43,993 nt of DNA, taken from Streptomyces boluensis (lineage in GTDB: Bacteria > Actinomycetota > Actinomycetes > Streptomycetales > Streptomycetaceae). The position numbers and the translations under genes were made by a program. This document shows positions 24,304 to 31,882 of this stretch, one piece after another. Position 1 is the stretch's first letter. The number at the start of each line of letters is the position of its first letter. A model generated the notes under the pieces. The model was given only the letters and a program-made list of their open reading frames with translations. It searched no databases and had not been told where the DNA came from. Location: positions 1 to 43,993 of the forward strand of contig NZ_JAAAHS010000018.1 in the NCBI RefSeq assembly GCF_009908195.1, in the 5' to 3' direction.

Positions 24304-25364
24304 GCACCACCGACCCCGTGAATCACCCCCTGGTCGAGGCCGCCCGGCGCCTCGCCGACGACGTCCTCGCGCCCGCGGCGGAGGCCCACGACCGTACGGG
24401 CGTCACCCCGGAGGCCATCGCCGCCGTCAAGGCGTCCGGTGTGCTCGGCGTCAACGCACCCGCCGCGTACGGAGGTTCGGAGGCGCCCGCCGCCGTCGGC
24501 CGTGAGGTCGCGGAGATCCTCGCGGGCGCGTGCTGCTCCACCTTCTTCATCCAGGCCCAGCACCACACACCCGTACGCACCCTGGTGGCGGGCGCGGAAG
24601 CGGCGCGCGAGCGGTGGCTGCGGCCGCTGTCCGAGGGGAGCGCGCTCGCCGGGATCGCCTTCTCGCACCTGCGGGCGTTCCCGAAGCTGCCGGTACGGGC
24701 GACCCGGCTGCCCGACGGAGGGGTGCGCTTCGACGGGCGGGTGCCCTGGTACACCGGCTGGGGCCTCAACGACGTGTTCCTGCTCGGCGGCGCCACCGAG
24801 GACGGCGAGGTCGTCTTCGCGCTCGCCGAACCCCGCGAGCAGGCCGGGCTCACGCCGACCGCACCCCTCCAGCTGGCCGCGCTCACCGGCGCCCGCACCG
24901 TCGGCCTGGTCCTCGACGGGCTCACCGTCCCGGCCGATGACGTGGTGATCCGGCAGCCGTACGAGGACTGGGCCACCGCCGACCGCCCCAAGAACACCAA
25001 CACCAACCCGGCCGTACTCGGCGTCACCCGTGCCGCCCTCGACCTGCTCGACGCCTCCGGGGACGGCGAGGCGAAGGACACCGCGGGCGTGCTGCGGGCG
25101 CGCCTGGACGCGGTGCGCGCGGACGCGTACGCCCTGGTCGACGACGTACCGGCGGGGGAGCGGCTCGACGACCGGCTCGCGGTGAAGACGCGGGCGTACG
25201 ACCTGATGCGGGCGGCCACGACGGCGGCCATCGTGATCGGCGGCGGCCGGGCCTTCAGCCTGTCGGCCCCGGCGCAGCGTCTCGCCCGCGAGGGCCTGTT
25301 CCTGGTGGTCCAGGGCCAGACGGCGGAGGTGCGCAGCGCGCATCTGGCGGCGCTCAGGGCCTGA
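24300..25364 (+). CDS. acyl-CoA-dehydrogenase-fold oxidoreductase (DszC/SfnB-like group)
   Basis: A 354-residue flavoprotein of the acyl-CoA dehydrogenase fold: helical N-domain (HPLVEAARRLADDVLAPAAE, VLGVNAPAAYGGSEAP), middle beta domain (GIAFSHLRAF, DGRVPWYTGWGLNDVFLLGG) and C-terminal helical domain (AATTAAIVIGGGRAFSLSAP). I do not see the usual catalytic Glu context of true acyl-CoA dehydrogenases. The shape and neighbours fit the FMNH2-dependent monooxygenase branch, some of which oxidise sulfur compounds. The start is TTG at 24300 in a TTGA overlap. It ends the operon. Confidence 0.75.
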   Translation: MSTTDPVNHPLVEAARRLADDVLAPAAEAHDRTGVTPEAIAAVKASGVLGVNAPAAYGGSEAPAAVGREVAEILAGACCSTFFIQAQHHTPVRTLVAGAEAARERWLRPLSEGSALAGIAFSHLRAFPKLPVRATRLPDGGVRFDGRVPWYTGWGLNDVFLLGGATEDGEVVFALAEPREQAGLTPTAPLQLAALTGARTVGLVLDGLTVPADDVVIRQPYEDWATADRPKNTNTNPAVLGVTRAALDLLDASGDGEAKDTAGVLRARLDAVRADAYALVDDVPAGERLDDRLAVKTRAYDLMRAATTAAIVIGGGRAFSLSAPAQRLAREGLFLVVQGQTAEVRSAHLAALRA

Positions 25365-25395
25365 TCACAGCGGGTTCCGCCCGGGTGCCCGCAGT

Positions 25396-25409
25396 GACGG
25401 GTACCCGTC
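25396..25409. terminator. 14-bp palindrome after the ABC/CMD operon
   Basis: GACGGGTACCCGTC is perfectly symmetrical and lies 32 bp after the oxidoreductase stop, before the icmA promoter. It may be a terminator stem or an operator. Confidence 0.35.
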
Positions 25410-25413
25410 GGCC

Positions 25414-25450
25414 ATCGACATTTACTAGGACGTCCTAGTAAATTGAAATC
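25414..25450 (+). promoter_or_regulatory. icmA promoter with perfect 24-bp palindromic operator
   Basis: Positions 25420-25443 form a perfect 24-bp palindrome centred on ACTAGGACGTCCTAGT. It fills the space between a possible -35 (ATCGAC, 25414-25419) and a -10 (TAGTAA/TAAATT, 25436-25444). The ATG follows 7 bp later, so the mRNA would be leaderless or nearly so. A bound dimer (TetR- or MarR-type) would fully occlude RNA polymerase. The regulator is not identifiable; the MarR at 18772 and the TetR at 28487 are candidates. Confidence 0.75.
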
Positions 25451-27151
25451 ATGGACGCTGACGCCATCGACGAGGGCCGCCGCCGCTGGCAGGCCCGGTA
25501 CGACTCGGCCCGCAAGCGGGACGCAGACTTCACCACGCTCTCCGGAGACCCGGTCGAGCCGGTCTACGGGCCACGGCCCGGGGACACGTACGACGGGTTC
25601 GAGCGCATCGGCTGGCCCGGTGAGTACCCGTACACCCGAGGGCTGCACGCGACCGGGTACCGGGGCCGCACCTGGACGATCCGCCAGTTCGCGGGGTTCG
25701 GCAACGCCGAGCAGACCAACGAGCGCTACAAGATGATCCTCGCCAACGGCGGCGGCGGACTGAGCGTCGCCTTCGACATGCCCACCCTCATGGGGCGCGA
25801 CTCCGACGACCCGCGCTCGCTCGGCGAGGTGGGCCACTGCGGAGTCGCCATCGACTCGGCCGCCGACATGGAGGTGCTCTTCCAGGACATCCCGCTCGGC
25901 GATGTCACCACCTCCATGACGATCTCCGGGCCGGCCGTGCCGGTCTTCTGCATGTACCTGGTCGCCGCCGAGCGCCAGGGCGTCGACCCGGCCGCGCTCA
26001 ACGGCACGCTGCAGACCGACATCTTCAAGGAGTACATCGCGCAGAAGGAGTGGCTTTTCGAGCCCGAGCCCCATCTCCGCCTGATCGGCGACCTGATGGA
26101 GCACTGCGCCCGCGACATCCCCGCCTACAAGCCGCTGTCGGTCTCCGGCTACCACATCCGCGAGGCCGGTTCGACGGCCGCGCAGGAGCTCGCATACACC
26201 CTCGCCGACGGATTCGGCTATGTGGAACTGGGGTTGAGTCGCGGCCTCGACGTCGACGTCTTCGCCCCCGGCCTCTCCTTCTTCTTCGACGCTCACCTCG
26301 ACTTCTTCGAGGAGATCGCCAAGTTCCGCGCGGCCCGGCGCATTTGGGCCCGCTGGATGCGGGACGTGTACGGGGCGCGCTCCGACAAGGCGCAGTGGCT
26401 CCGCTTCCACACCCAGACCGCAGGGGTCTCGCTGACCGCGCAGCAGCCGTACAACAACGTCGTACGCACCGCGGTCGAGGCGCTCTCGGCGGTGCTCGGC
26501 GGCACCAACTCGCTGCACACCAACGCCCTCGACGAGACCCTGGCGCTCCCGTCCGAGCAGGCCGCCGAGATCGCGCTGCGGACGCAGCAGGTCCTCATGG
26601 AGGAGACCGGCGTCGCCAACGTCGCGGACCCGCTGGGCGGTTCGTGGTACGTGGAGCAGCTCACCGACCGTATCGAGGCCGACGCGGAGAAGATCTTCGA
26701 CCAGATCAAGGAGCGCGGCCGCCGCGCCCACCCGGACGGGCAGCACCCGATCGGCCCGATCACCTCGGGCATCCTGCGCGGCATCGAGGACGGCTGGTTC
26801 ACCGGCGAGATCGCCGAGTCGGCCTTCCGGTACCAGCAGTCCCTGGAGAAGGGCGAGAAGCGGGTCGTCGGCGTCAACGTCCACACCCCGTCCGTCACCG
26901 GCGACCTGGAGATCCTGCGGGTCAGCCACGAGGTGGAGCGCGAGCAGGTACGGGCCCTCGCGGGACGCAAGGACCAGCGGGACGACGCGAAGGTGCGGGC
27001 CGCGCTCGACGCGATGCTCGCCGCCGCCCGCGACGGCAGCAACATGATCGGCCCGATGCTGGACGCGGTCCGCGCGGAGGCGACCCTCGGCGAGATCTGC
27101 GACGTGCTGCGGGACGAGTGGGGGGTGTACACGGAACCCGCCGGGTTCTGA
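25451..27151 (+). CDS. icmA: isobutyryl-CoA mutase large subunit
   Basis: A 566-residue catalytic subunit, exactly the length of IcmA of S. cinnamonensis. IcmA interconverts isobutyryl-CoA and n-butyryl-CoA with coenzyme B12. The substrate-specificity residues of ICM are in place: Phe80 (TIRQFAGFGNAEQ) and Gln198 (KEYIAQKEW), where methylmalonyl-CoA mutase has Tyr and Arg. There is no B12-binding domain, so it needs the separate IcmB, which is not in the window. The pathway links valine breakdown to butyryl-CoA and polyketide precursors. The ATG at 25451 lies just after the operator palindrome. The stop sits inside a 20-bp tandem repeat. Confidence 0.95.
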   Translation: MDADAIDEGRRRWQARYDSARKRDADFTTLSGDPVEPVYGPRPGDTYDGFERIGWPGEYPYTRGLHATGYRGRTWTIRQFAGFGNAEQTNERYKMILANGGGGLSVAFDMPTLMGRDSDDPRSLGEVGHCGVAIDSAADMEVLFQDIPLGDVTTSMTISGPAVPVFCMYLVAAERQGVDPAALNGTLQTDIFKEYIAQKEWLFEPEPHLRLIGDLMEHCARDIPAYKPLSVSGYHIREAGSTAAQELAYTLADGFGYVELGLSRGLDVDVFAPGLSFFFDAHLDFFEEIAKFRAARRIWARWMRDVYGARSDKAQWLRFHTQTAGVSLTAQQPYNNVVRTAVEALSAVLGGTNSLHTNALDETLALPSEQAAEIALRTQQVLMEETGVANVADPLGGSWYVEQLTDRIEADAEKIFDQIKERGRRAHPDGQHPIGPITSGILRGIEDGWFTGEIAESAFRYQQSLEKGEKRVVGVNVHTPSVTGDLEILRVSHEVEREQVRALAGRKDQRDDAKVRAALDAMLAAARDGSNMIGPMLDAVRAEATLGEICDVLRDEWGVYTEPAGF

Positions 27152-27192
27152 GGAGCCCCTACGGGTTCTGAGGAGTCCCGACGGGTTCTGAG
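27143..27192 (+). repeat. 20-bp tandem repeat spanning the icmA stop
   Basis: Two and a half copies: GGGTTCTGAGGAGCCCCTAC (27143-27162), GGGTTCTGAGGAGTCCCGAC (27163-27182) and GGGTTCTGAG (27183-27192). The first copy contains the last codons of icmA (Gly-Phe-stop). It looks like slippage of the gene end into the spacer. Confidence 0.85.
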
Positions 27193-27270
27193 AGGTTCTG
27201 AAGCCGGGGTTCCGGATCGTCTGCCGGGGTAGGTGCGTTCGCGATACACGCACCCGCCCCGGAGGACACC

Positions 27271-28347
27271 TTGAGACCACCCCGCCGCCGTACCGCGCTC
27301 GCCGCCACCGCCCTCGCCGTGCTCGGCACGCTCCTCGTCGGAGGCTCGGGCGCCGTCGTCGCCGACACGCCCCGACTGCCCGAGGTACAGGACGAGTTCG
27401 ACTCGCTCGGCCCCGACGTGCACGCGGCGAAGCTGCCCTCCGGGCGCACGGCGCACTTCACCGACGCGGGGCCGCGCGACGGCCGCCCGGTGCTGTTCAT
27501 CGGCGGTACGGGCACCTCCGCCCGCGCCCAGCACATGACCGACTTCTTCGGGTCCACCCGCGACGAGATGGGCCTGCGCCTCATATCCGTGGAGCGCAAC
27601 GGCTTCGGTGACACCGAGTTCGACCCCGGGCTCGGCAAGGCCGACTTCGCCGAGGACGCCCTCGCCGTGCTCGACCGGATCGGCGTCGAGAAGGTCTCCG
27701 TCATCGCCATCTCCGGCGGCGGCCCGTACGCGGCCGAGCTCGCCGCACGCGCCCCCGAACGCGTCCGCGCGCTCCACCTCGCCGCCGCGCTGCCCCCGTA
27801 CGGCGCGAAGCCCGCGTACTGCGCCCTGTCCGACGACGCGCTCGGCGCGGCCCTGAAGGACTCCGTCAAGGACCCGCGCAAGTGGTGGGCGTTCCCCGAC
27901 GACAGCCCGGTCAAGTCCATCCCCGGCTTCGCGGACACCGCGTACGAAGAGGGTGCGCGGACCTTCAACCAGCGTGGCCAGCAAGCCGATGTGGCTCCGC
28001 AGGTGCACGAACAGCGGCTCTACTGCGAACGTCCCGGGCCCGACCTGTCGCGGCTGAAGGCGCCGGCCTACCTGTACGCGGGGGAGAAGGACACGACGGT
28101 GCCGCCGTCGACCCTCGCCGTCTGGCGGGACGCCCTGCCGGGGCGTGAGGTCGTACGGCGCTATGCGGACACGGGGCACGACGTCCAGTACCGGCACTGG
28201 GACCAGATCCTCGCGGATCTTGCGGGGTACGGGGACCGGACGGTGGTGTGCCGTGACTCGCACAGTGCGCTGGTGCCTGCGCGGGAGGCGGAGCGGCTGG
28301 TCGAGTCGGGCGAGGCCTCGTTGGGCAGCTGCGCCTGGCAGGGCTGA
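27271..28347 (+). CDS. secreted alpha/beta hydrolase
   Basis: A 358-residue exported hydrolase. The signal peptide (RPPRRRTALAATALAVLGTL to about residue 32, cleaved after VVA) carries an Arg cluster suggesting Tat export. The hydrolase fold shows VLFIGGTGTSARA (oxyanion region), the nucleophile Ser in VIAISGGGPYAAELAA, Asp in YLYAGEKDTTVPP and His in YADTGHDVQYRHW. Three Cys residues near CALSDD, YCERPG and VVCRDS may form disulfides. The start is TTG at 27271 with GGAGGA at 27261-27266. Substrate unknown. It is separated from icmA by the repeat tract, so it may have its own promoter. Confidence 0.85.
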   Translation: MRPPRRRTALAATALAVLGTLLVGGSGAVVADTPRLPEVQDEFDSLGPDVHAAKLPSGRTAHFTDAGPRDGRPVLFIGGTGTSARAQHMTDFFGSTRDEMGLRLISVERNGFGDTEFDPGLGKADFAEDALAVLDRIGVEKVSVIAISGGGPYAAELAARAPERVRALHLAAALPPYGAKPAYCALSDDALGAALKDSVKDPRKWWAFPDDSPVKSIPGFADTAYEEGARTFNQRGQQADVAPQVHEQRLYCERPGPDLSRLKAPAYLYAGEKDTTVPPSTLAVWRDALPGREVVRRYADTGHDVQYRHWDQILADLAGYGDRTVVCRDSHSALVPAREAERLVESGEASLGSCAWQG

Positions 28348-28377
28348 TTTTTCCCCTACCCGCCCCTTCCCGAAAGT

Positions 28378-28470
28378 CCTCGCCGGACGGGCCTCCTCAA
28401 TCGCCGGAGGGGCTCAAATATGAGCCCTGGCCCGGAAAATTCAGCCCGTCCGGCGTTTGAGGACGAGCCC
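28378..28470. repeat. Streptomyces dispersed inverted-repeat element
   Basis: CAGCCCGTCCGGCGTTTGAG at 28442-28461 (continuing GACGAGCCC) is a sequence I recognise as widespread between Streptomyces genes. An inverted, degenerate copy lies at 28378-28409 (CCTCGCCGGACGGGC...). Between them GGCTCA-AATA-TGAGCC (28411-28426) forms its own hairpin. The whole could fold into a large stem and act as a bidirectional terminator between the convergent hydrolase and TetR genes. Confidence 0.7.
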
Positions 28471-28486
28471 GGAGGGCGATCGGCAG

Positions 28487-29140
28487 TCACCCAGCCGACG
28501 GTGCGGGACGGGACGCCGCGGCCAACCCCCCCAGCAGCAGCACGGTAAAGCTGCGTGCCCACTCCTCGTCCACCGGTTCCGCGCTCACCAGGGAGCGGTG
28601 GACCACCGCGCCCGCCACCACGTCGAAGATGAGGTCGGCGGTGCGGGAGGCCGCTGACTCGTCGGCCTCGCGGGGGAGTTCGCCGCGTTCCTGGGCGCGT
28701 CTGCGGCCCTCCAGGACGAGGCGTTTCTGGCGGTCCACGATCGCGTGCCGGATGCGCGTCCGGAGTGCCTCGTCGCGGGTCGACTCGGCGACCACGGCCA
28801 TCAACGCCGTACGCGCCTCCGGCCGTTCGAGCAGGGCGGCGAACTGCAGCACCACGCCCTGCGCGTCCTCGGCGAGGCTGCCCCGGTCCGGCAGTTCGAG
28901 CTCGTCGAAGAGTATGGCCACCGCGTCCACGACGAGTTCGTTCTTGCCCGCCCAGCGCCGGTACAGGGTCGTCTTGGCGACGCCCGCGCGCGCGGCGACA
29001 TCGCTCATCGTCAGCTTCGACCAGCCGAGGTCCACGAGGGCGGCACGGGTCGCCTCCAGGATCGCGGTGTCGGCCTCGGCGCTCCGGGGGCGTCCCTTCC
29101 GCCCGGCGCATGGGGGTGTGCGGCGCATGCGGCCGACCAT
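28487..29140 (-). CDS. TetR-family transcriptional repressor
   Basis: A 217-residue TetR protein. The N-terminal HTH is ILEATRAALVDLGWSKLTMSDVAA RAGVAKTTLYRRWAGKNELV, split here at the turn. The C-terminal ligand domain has the TetR_C type seen in DVVAGAVVHRSLVSAEPVDEE. It starts MVGRMRRTPP (29140) or at the second ATG (29128). It is divergent from the thioredoxin gene across 329 bp that contains two perfect palindromes. Self-regulation through one of them is likely. Its ligand is unknown. Confidence 0.87.
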   Translation of the reverse strand: MVGRMRRTPPCAGRKGRPRSAEADTAILEATRAALVDLGWSKLTMSDVAARAGVAKTTLYRRWAGKNELVVDAVAILFDELELPDRGSLAEDAQGVVLQFAALLERPEARTALMAVVAESTRDEALRTRIRHAIVDRQKRLVLEGRRRAQERGELPREADESAASRTADLIFDVVAGAVVHRSLVSAEPVDEEWARSFTVLLLGGLAAASRPAPSAG

Positions 29141-29469
29141 ACCCGCCGGTAAGTCACCCGTACCCCGCGGCGATTCCGTGAGGCAGATCACCGGTGATCA
29201 CCGGACGCGGGCCCCGGTCGGGATATACGCTACGAGTCGTAGCGAAAGCTCGTAGGAACCTGACGGGGACCTTCGAGCGGCAACCACAGGCTGGGGTGGG
29301 GACCCTGGCCACGCAGGGAAACGGTCCCTCCTCGGACCTTTGGGGGCAACCCCTCGACCGTGACCTGTCCGTACGCCTCGCATCCGGCGGGGGGCCTGCG
29401 GACGGGCCGCGGTCCCACGGATTCGGCCGGACTTTTCACAGGCGCGCGCGGAAGGGGGAGGATGTACGC
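29141..29469. promoter_or_regulatory. 329-bp divergent intergenic region with palindromes and hairpins
   Basis: No gene seen. It holds GATCACCGGTGATC (29186-29199, perfect) and CGCTACGA-G-TCGTAGCG (29228-29244, perfect, TetR-operator-like) next to a TATACG hexamer. Downstream, the future leader of the thioredoxin gene has GGTCC-CTCCTC-GGACC (29323-29338) and GGGG-GCAA-CCCC (29342-29353, GNRA loop). It matches no riboswitch class I can recall. The ribosome site GGGGGAGG is at 29456-29463. Confidence 0.55.
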
Positions 29470-30444
29470 ATGCAGCCACGGAACATGTCCATGAGCGGAG
29501 TCGTCGACCTCGCCGCGGTGAAGGCGGCCCAGGAGGCCAAGGCCAAGGCGGAGCAGGCGCGCGCCGAATCCGCGAAGAACGGCGGCGGTCAAGCCGTATC
29601 GCCCGCGAGTCTCGTCATCGACGTCGACGAGGCGGGTTTTGAGAACGAGGTGCTTCAGCGCTCCGCCGAAGTACCCGTCGTCATCGACTTCTGGGCCGAG
29701 TGGTGCGAGCCCTGCAAGCAGCTCGGCCCGCTGCTCGAACGCCTCGCCGTCGAGTACAACGGCCGCTTCCTGCTCGCCAAGGTCGACGTCGACGCCAACC
29801 AGATGCTGATGCAGCAGTTCGGGATCCAGGGGATCCCGGCCGTCTTCGCGGTGGTCGCCGGTCAGGCCCTGCCGCTTTTCCAGGGCGCCGCCCCCGAGGC
29901 CCAGATCCGCGAGACCCTCGACCAGCTGATCCAGGTCGGCGAGGAGCGCTTCGGCATCACCGGGATCGCCGTCGACCCGAGCGCGACGCCGGACGACGCC
30001 GCAGCCCCGGCCGAGGAGCCCGCCGGACCGCACGACGCCCTCCTCGAAGCGGCCGCGCAGGCCCTTGACGCGGGCGACCTGGGCGGCGCGGTGCAGGCGT
30101 ACCGCAATGTCCTCGCCGACGACCCCGGCAACACCGAGGCCGAGCTCGGCCTCGCCCAGGCCGAACTGCTCCAGCGGGTCAACGGCCTGGACCCGCAGCA
30201 GGTGCGCAAGGACGCCGCCGAACGGCCCGCCGATGTCGCGGCGCAGATCGCCGCGGCCGACCTCGACCTGGTCGGCGGTCATGTCGACGACGCCTTCGGC
30301 CGGCTCGTCGACGCGGTCAAGCGCACCGCGGGCGACGACCGCAACGCCGCCCGGGTGCGGCTGCTCGAACTCTTCGAGGTGGTCGGGGCCGACGACCCGC
30401 GGGTCGCCTCGGCGCGCTCGGCACTGGCCCGCGCGCTGTTCTGA
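29470..30444 (+). CDS. thioredoxin-domain TPR protein, CnoX/YbbN-like
   Basis: A 324-residue cytoplasmic protein. A charged N-terminal helix (AAVKAAQEAKAKAEQARAES) precedes a thioredoxin domain with VVIDFWAEWCEPCKQLGPLL (C-E-P-C active site) and cis-Pro in GIQGIPAVFAVV. TPR-like helices follow from about 205 (HDALLEAAAQALDAGDLGGA, AYRNVLADDPGNTEAELGLA). This is the architecture of CnoX/YbbN chaperedoxins, which protect clients from over-oxidation and pass them to GroEL. The ATG at 29470 has GGGGGAGG upstream. A large hairpin lies about 120 bp after the stop. Confidence 0.9.
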   Translation: MQPRNMSMSGVVDLAAVKAAQEAKAKAEQARAESAKNGGGQAVSPASLVIDVDEAGFENEVLQRSAEVPVVIDFWAEWCEPCKQLGPLLERLAVEYNGRFLLAKVDVDANQMLMQQFGIQGIPAVFAVVAGQALPLFQGAAPEAQIRETLDQLIQVGEERFGITGIAVDPSATPDDAAAPAEEPAGPHDALLEAAAQALDAGDLGGAVQAYRNVLADDPGNTEAELGLAQAELLQRVNGLDPQQVRKDAAERPADVAAQIAAADLDLVGGHVDDAFGRLVDAVKRTAGDDRNAARVRLLELFEVVGADDPRVASARSALARALF

Positions 30445-30563
30445 TCCCGTACGGCGGGTGCTTCACGAGCTGTGACGGCCGCCCGGCGCCCGTCAGTTGG
30501 TGACCTGGTCCTAAACGGGAAGACCCGCAGTGGCGTTGTGAAAATTTGGCGACAGAGCGATTC

Positions 30564-30603
30564 AGCGGCCGCGCTTTACCAAAACTTGGTAATCGCGGCC
30601 GCT
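30564..30603. repeat. nested 40-nt inverted repeat
   Basis: The outer arms AGCGGCCGCG (30564-30573) and CGCGGCCGCT (30594-30603) are perfect. Inside them TTACCAA (30576-30582) and TTGGTAA (30586-30592) are also perfect around an AAC loop. One extra base on the left makes a nearly continuous 17-bp stem. It may terminate the thioredoxin transcript, or the AT-rich core may be an operator. Confidence 0.75.
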
Positions 30604-30731
30604 GTTACTTGGAGTAAGCCAAGGCCGGTGATCTGTCCGGTTCCGTCGGTCAATTTCCCGGTCTGTGCGGGGGGTTGACCGCACCGAGTGTGGCCGCCCG
30701 ATGTCAGCCCGTCGCGTCGTGGTTATCCAGC

Positions 30732-30749
30732 CGTTACCAGCGAGTAACG
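30732..30749. promoter_or_regulatory. inverted repeat, TetR-operator-like
   Basis: CGTTAC-CAGCGA-GTAACG, perfect 6-bp arms. It is of the GTTAC-N6-GTAAC form common for TetR-family sites, 358 bp before the DUF6230 gene. The regulator is unknown. Confidence 0.4.
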
Positions 30750-31107
30750 AACCCCCTTGTGCGGGCGCTCCGAATGCACCACGATCGGCCACGCTCGGTC
30801 CATTCCCGTACTCCCGACAACCAGCTCGGGGCGCAGGGTTCGTGGTCCCCACCGAGTGGCCGGAGGCGCCGCCGACGGTCAAGGACAGGGGGGTCTTCGC
30901 CGAACGGCGGGGCCTGTCCGAGCGGTTGCGTGCAGGCGCGACCAGTGGTTGTCGCTCGGGGGTGATCGTCAGTGATTCGGACGCGGTACGCGCCTGGAGT
31001 ACGGGCGCTCTCCTTCCCGAGGACGTAGCACTTCTCCCATCCCTGCCCGGCTGAGCCGCCAAGGGCAGTCAGGGCCAGGAGATGTACGTCCGAGAAGGAG
31101 GAAAGTC

Positions 31108-31740
31108 ATGGAATCCGTGGCTCGTGGCGGAACCCGTTGGAAGCGGTTCGCCGTGGTCATGGTGCCGAGCGTCGCGGCGACTGCCGCGATAGGCGTCGCC
31201 CTCTCGCAGGGTGCGCTCGCGGCATCGTTCAGTGTGTCGGGTCAGTCGTTCAAGGTGTCGGCCGACCAGCTCGACGGCAAGGGTCTGGTGCAGTACGGCG
31301 GTGTCGACGTCGGTGTCGACATGGAGGGCAAGAAGGCCCACCACCCCGTCTCCGTCTCCGCGTTCAAGACCGCGGAGATCACCAACATGTGCCAGTCGGT
31401 GGTCTCGCACGTCCCGGTCATCGGTGACGTCACGCTGCAGCTCAAGGCGGGCGGCGGAGACACTCCGGTCGAGGCCGAGAACCTCTACATCGACGTCGCT
31501 CAGCTCGACGCCGACGCCGAGTTCCGGGGTCTCAACATCGGTGTGGCCGCGGGTCAGTCCACCAAGGGCCCCGGCATGAAGGGCGGCAAGGAGATCGCGG
31601 ACCCGAACGGGTTCGCGCAGGAAGCCGACCGCGCCATTCTCAGCAACATCAAGCAGACGGCCTGGGCGACCAGCGCAGGCACCTTCAAGCTGAGCGGTCT
31701 CAGCATGAAGCTGCACCAGGGCAAGAAGGAGTGCTTCTAA
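31108..31740 (+). CDS. DUF6230 exported protein
   Basis: A 210-residue protein. An N-terminal hydrophobic segment (VVMVPSVAATAAIGVALSQG) after a basic start acts as signal or anchor, with possible cleavage after ALAAS. The mature part is beta-rich (FSVSGQSFKVSADQLDGKGL, AHHPVSVSAFKTAEITNMCQ, DVTLQLKAGG) with two Cys (NMCQ and the terminal ECF) that could pair. Some Streptomyces annotations call relatives cholesterol esterase, but I see no Ser hydrolase motif. The ribosome site GAAGGAGGAAAG precedes the ATG. It heads a three-gene cassette with DUF6114. Confidence 0.85.
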   Translation: MESVARGGTRWKRFAVVMVPSVAATAAIGVALSQGALAASFSVSGQSFKVSADQLDGKGLVQYGGVDVGVDMEGKKAHHPVSVSAFKTAEITNMCQSVVSHVPVIGDVTLQLKAGGGDTPVEAENLYIDVAQLDADAEFRGLNIGVAAGQSTKGPGMKGGKEIADPNGFAQEADRAILSNIKQTAWATSAGTFKLSGLSMKLHQGKKECF

Positions 31741-31882
31741 GCACTCGCCCGAGTCCTGCGGCCCTCCGTACGGGGTGGCCGTCGGGCAGCTGGCTCGGCG
31801 GGCGTGGAGCTCCGGTCTCCCCGCCCGCCACCACAGATCTGCACTGATTCACGTACCGCCGGTTCCAAGGAGCTGTTGTCCC

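Larger units (their letters stand above)
30445..31107. other. 663-bp gene-poor intergenic region
   Basis: Open frames exist on both strands (for example 30665-31054 plus, 30562-31062 minus), but none shows a family motif or a good ribosome site. What is visible: a nested 40-nt inverted repeat (30564-30603), TTACT-TGG-AGTAA (30605-30617), CGTTAC-N6-GTAACG (30732-30749), and at the end the strong AAGGAGG ribosome site of the DUF6230 gene. The region probably carries the promoter and operators of the DUF6230 operon and possibly a small RNA. Confidence 0.5.

Noticed and set aside
19700..25364. Genomic island with integrase or att sites
   Set aside because: No integrase, transposase, tRNA gene or flanking direct repeats can be seen.
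25451..27151. Methylmalonyl-CoA mutase
   Set aside because: Phe80 and Gln198 replace the Tyr and Arg that bind the methylmalonyl carboxylate, and length and termini match IcmA.
29260..29360. Possible cobalamin or c-di-AMP riboswitch before the CnoX-like gene
   Set aside because: Neither a B12 box (GCCACTG context) nor ydaO-type conserved segments are present; only generic hairpins remain.
30665..31054. 129-codon open frame in the 663-bp gap
   Set aside because: No recognisable motif, no good ribosome site, and an equally long frame lies on the other strand.
31108..31740. Cholesterol esterase
   Set aside because: No Ser-nucleophile motif or hydrolase fold pattern; the mature protein is a short beta-rich domain.
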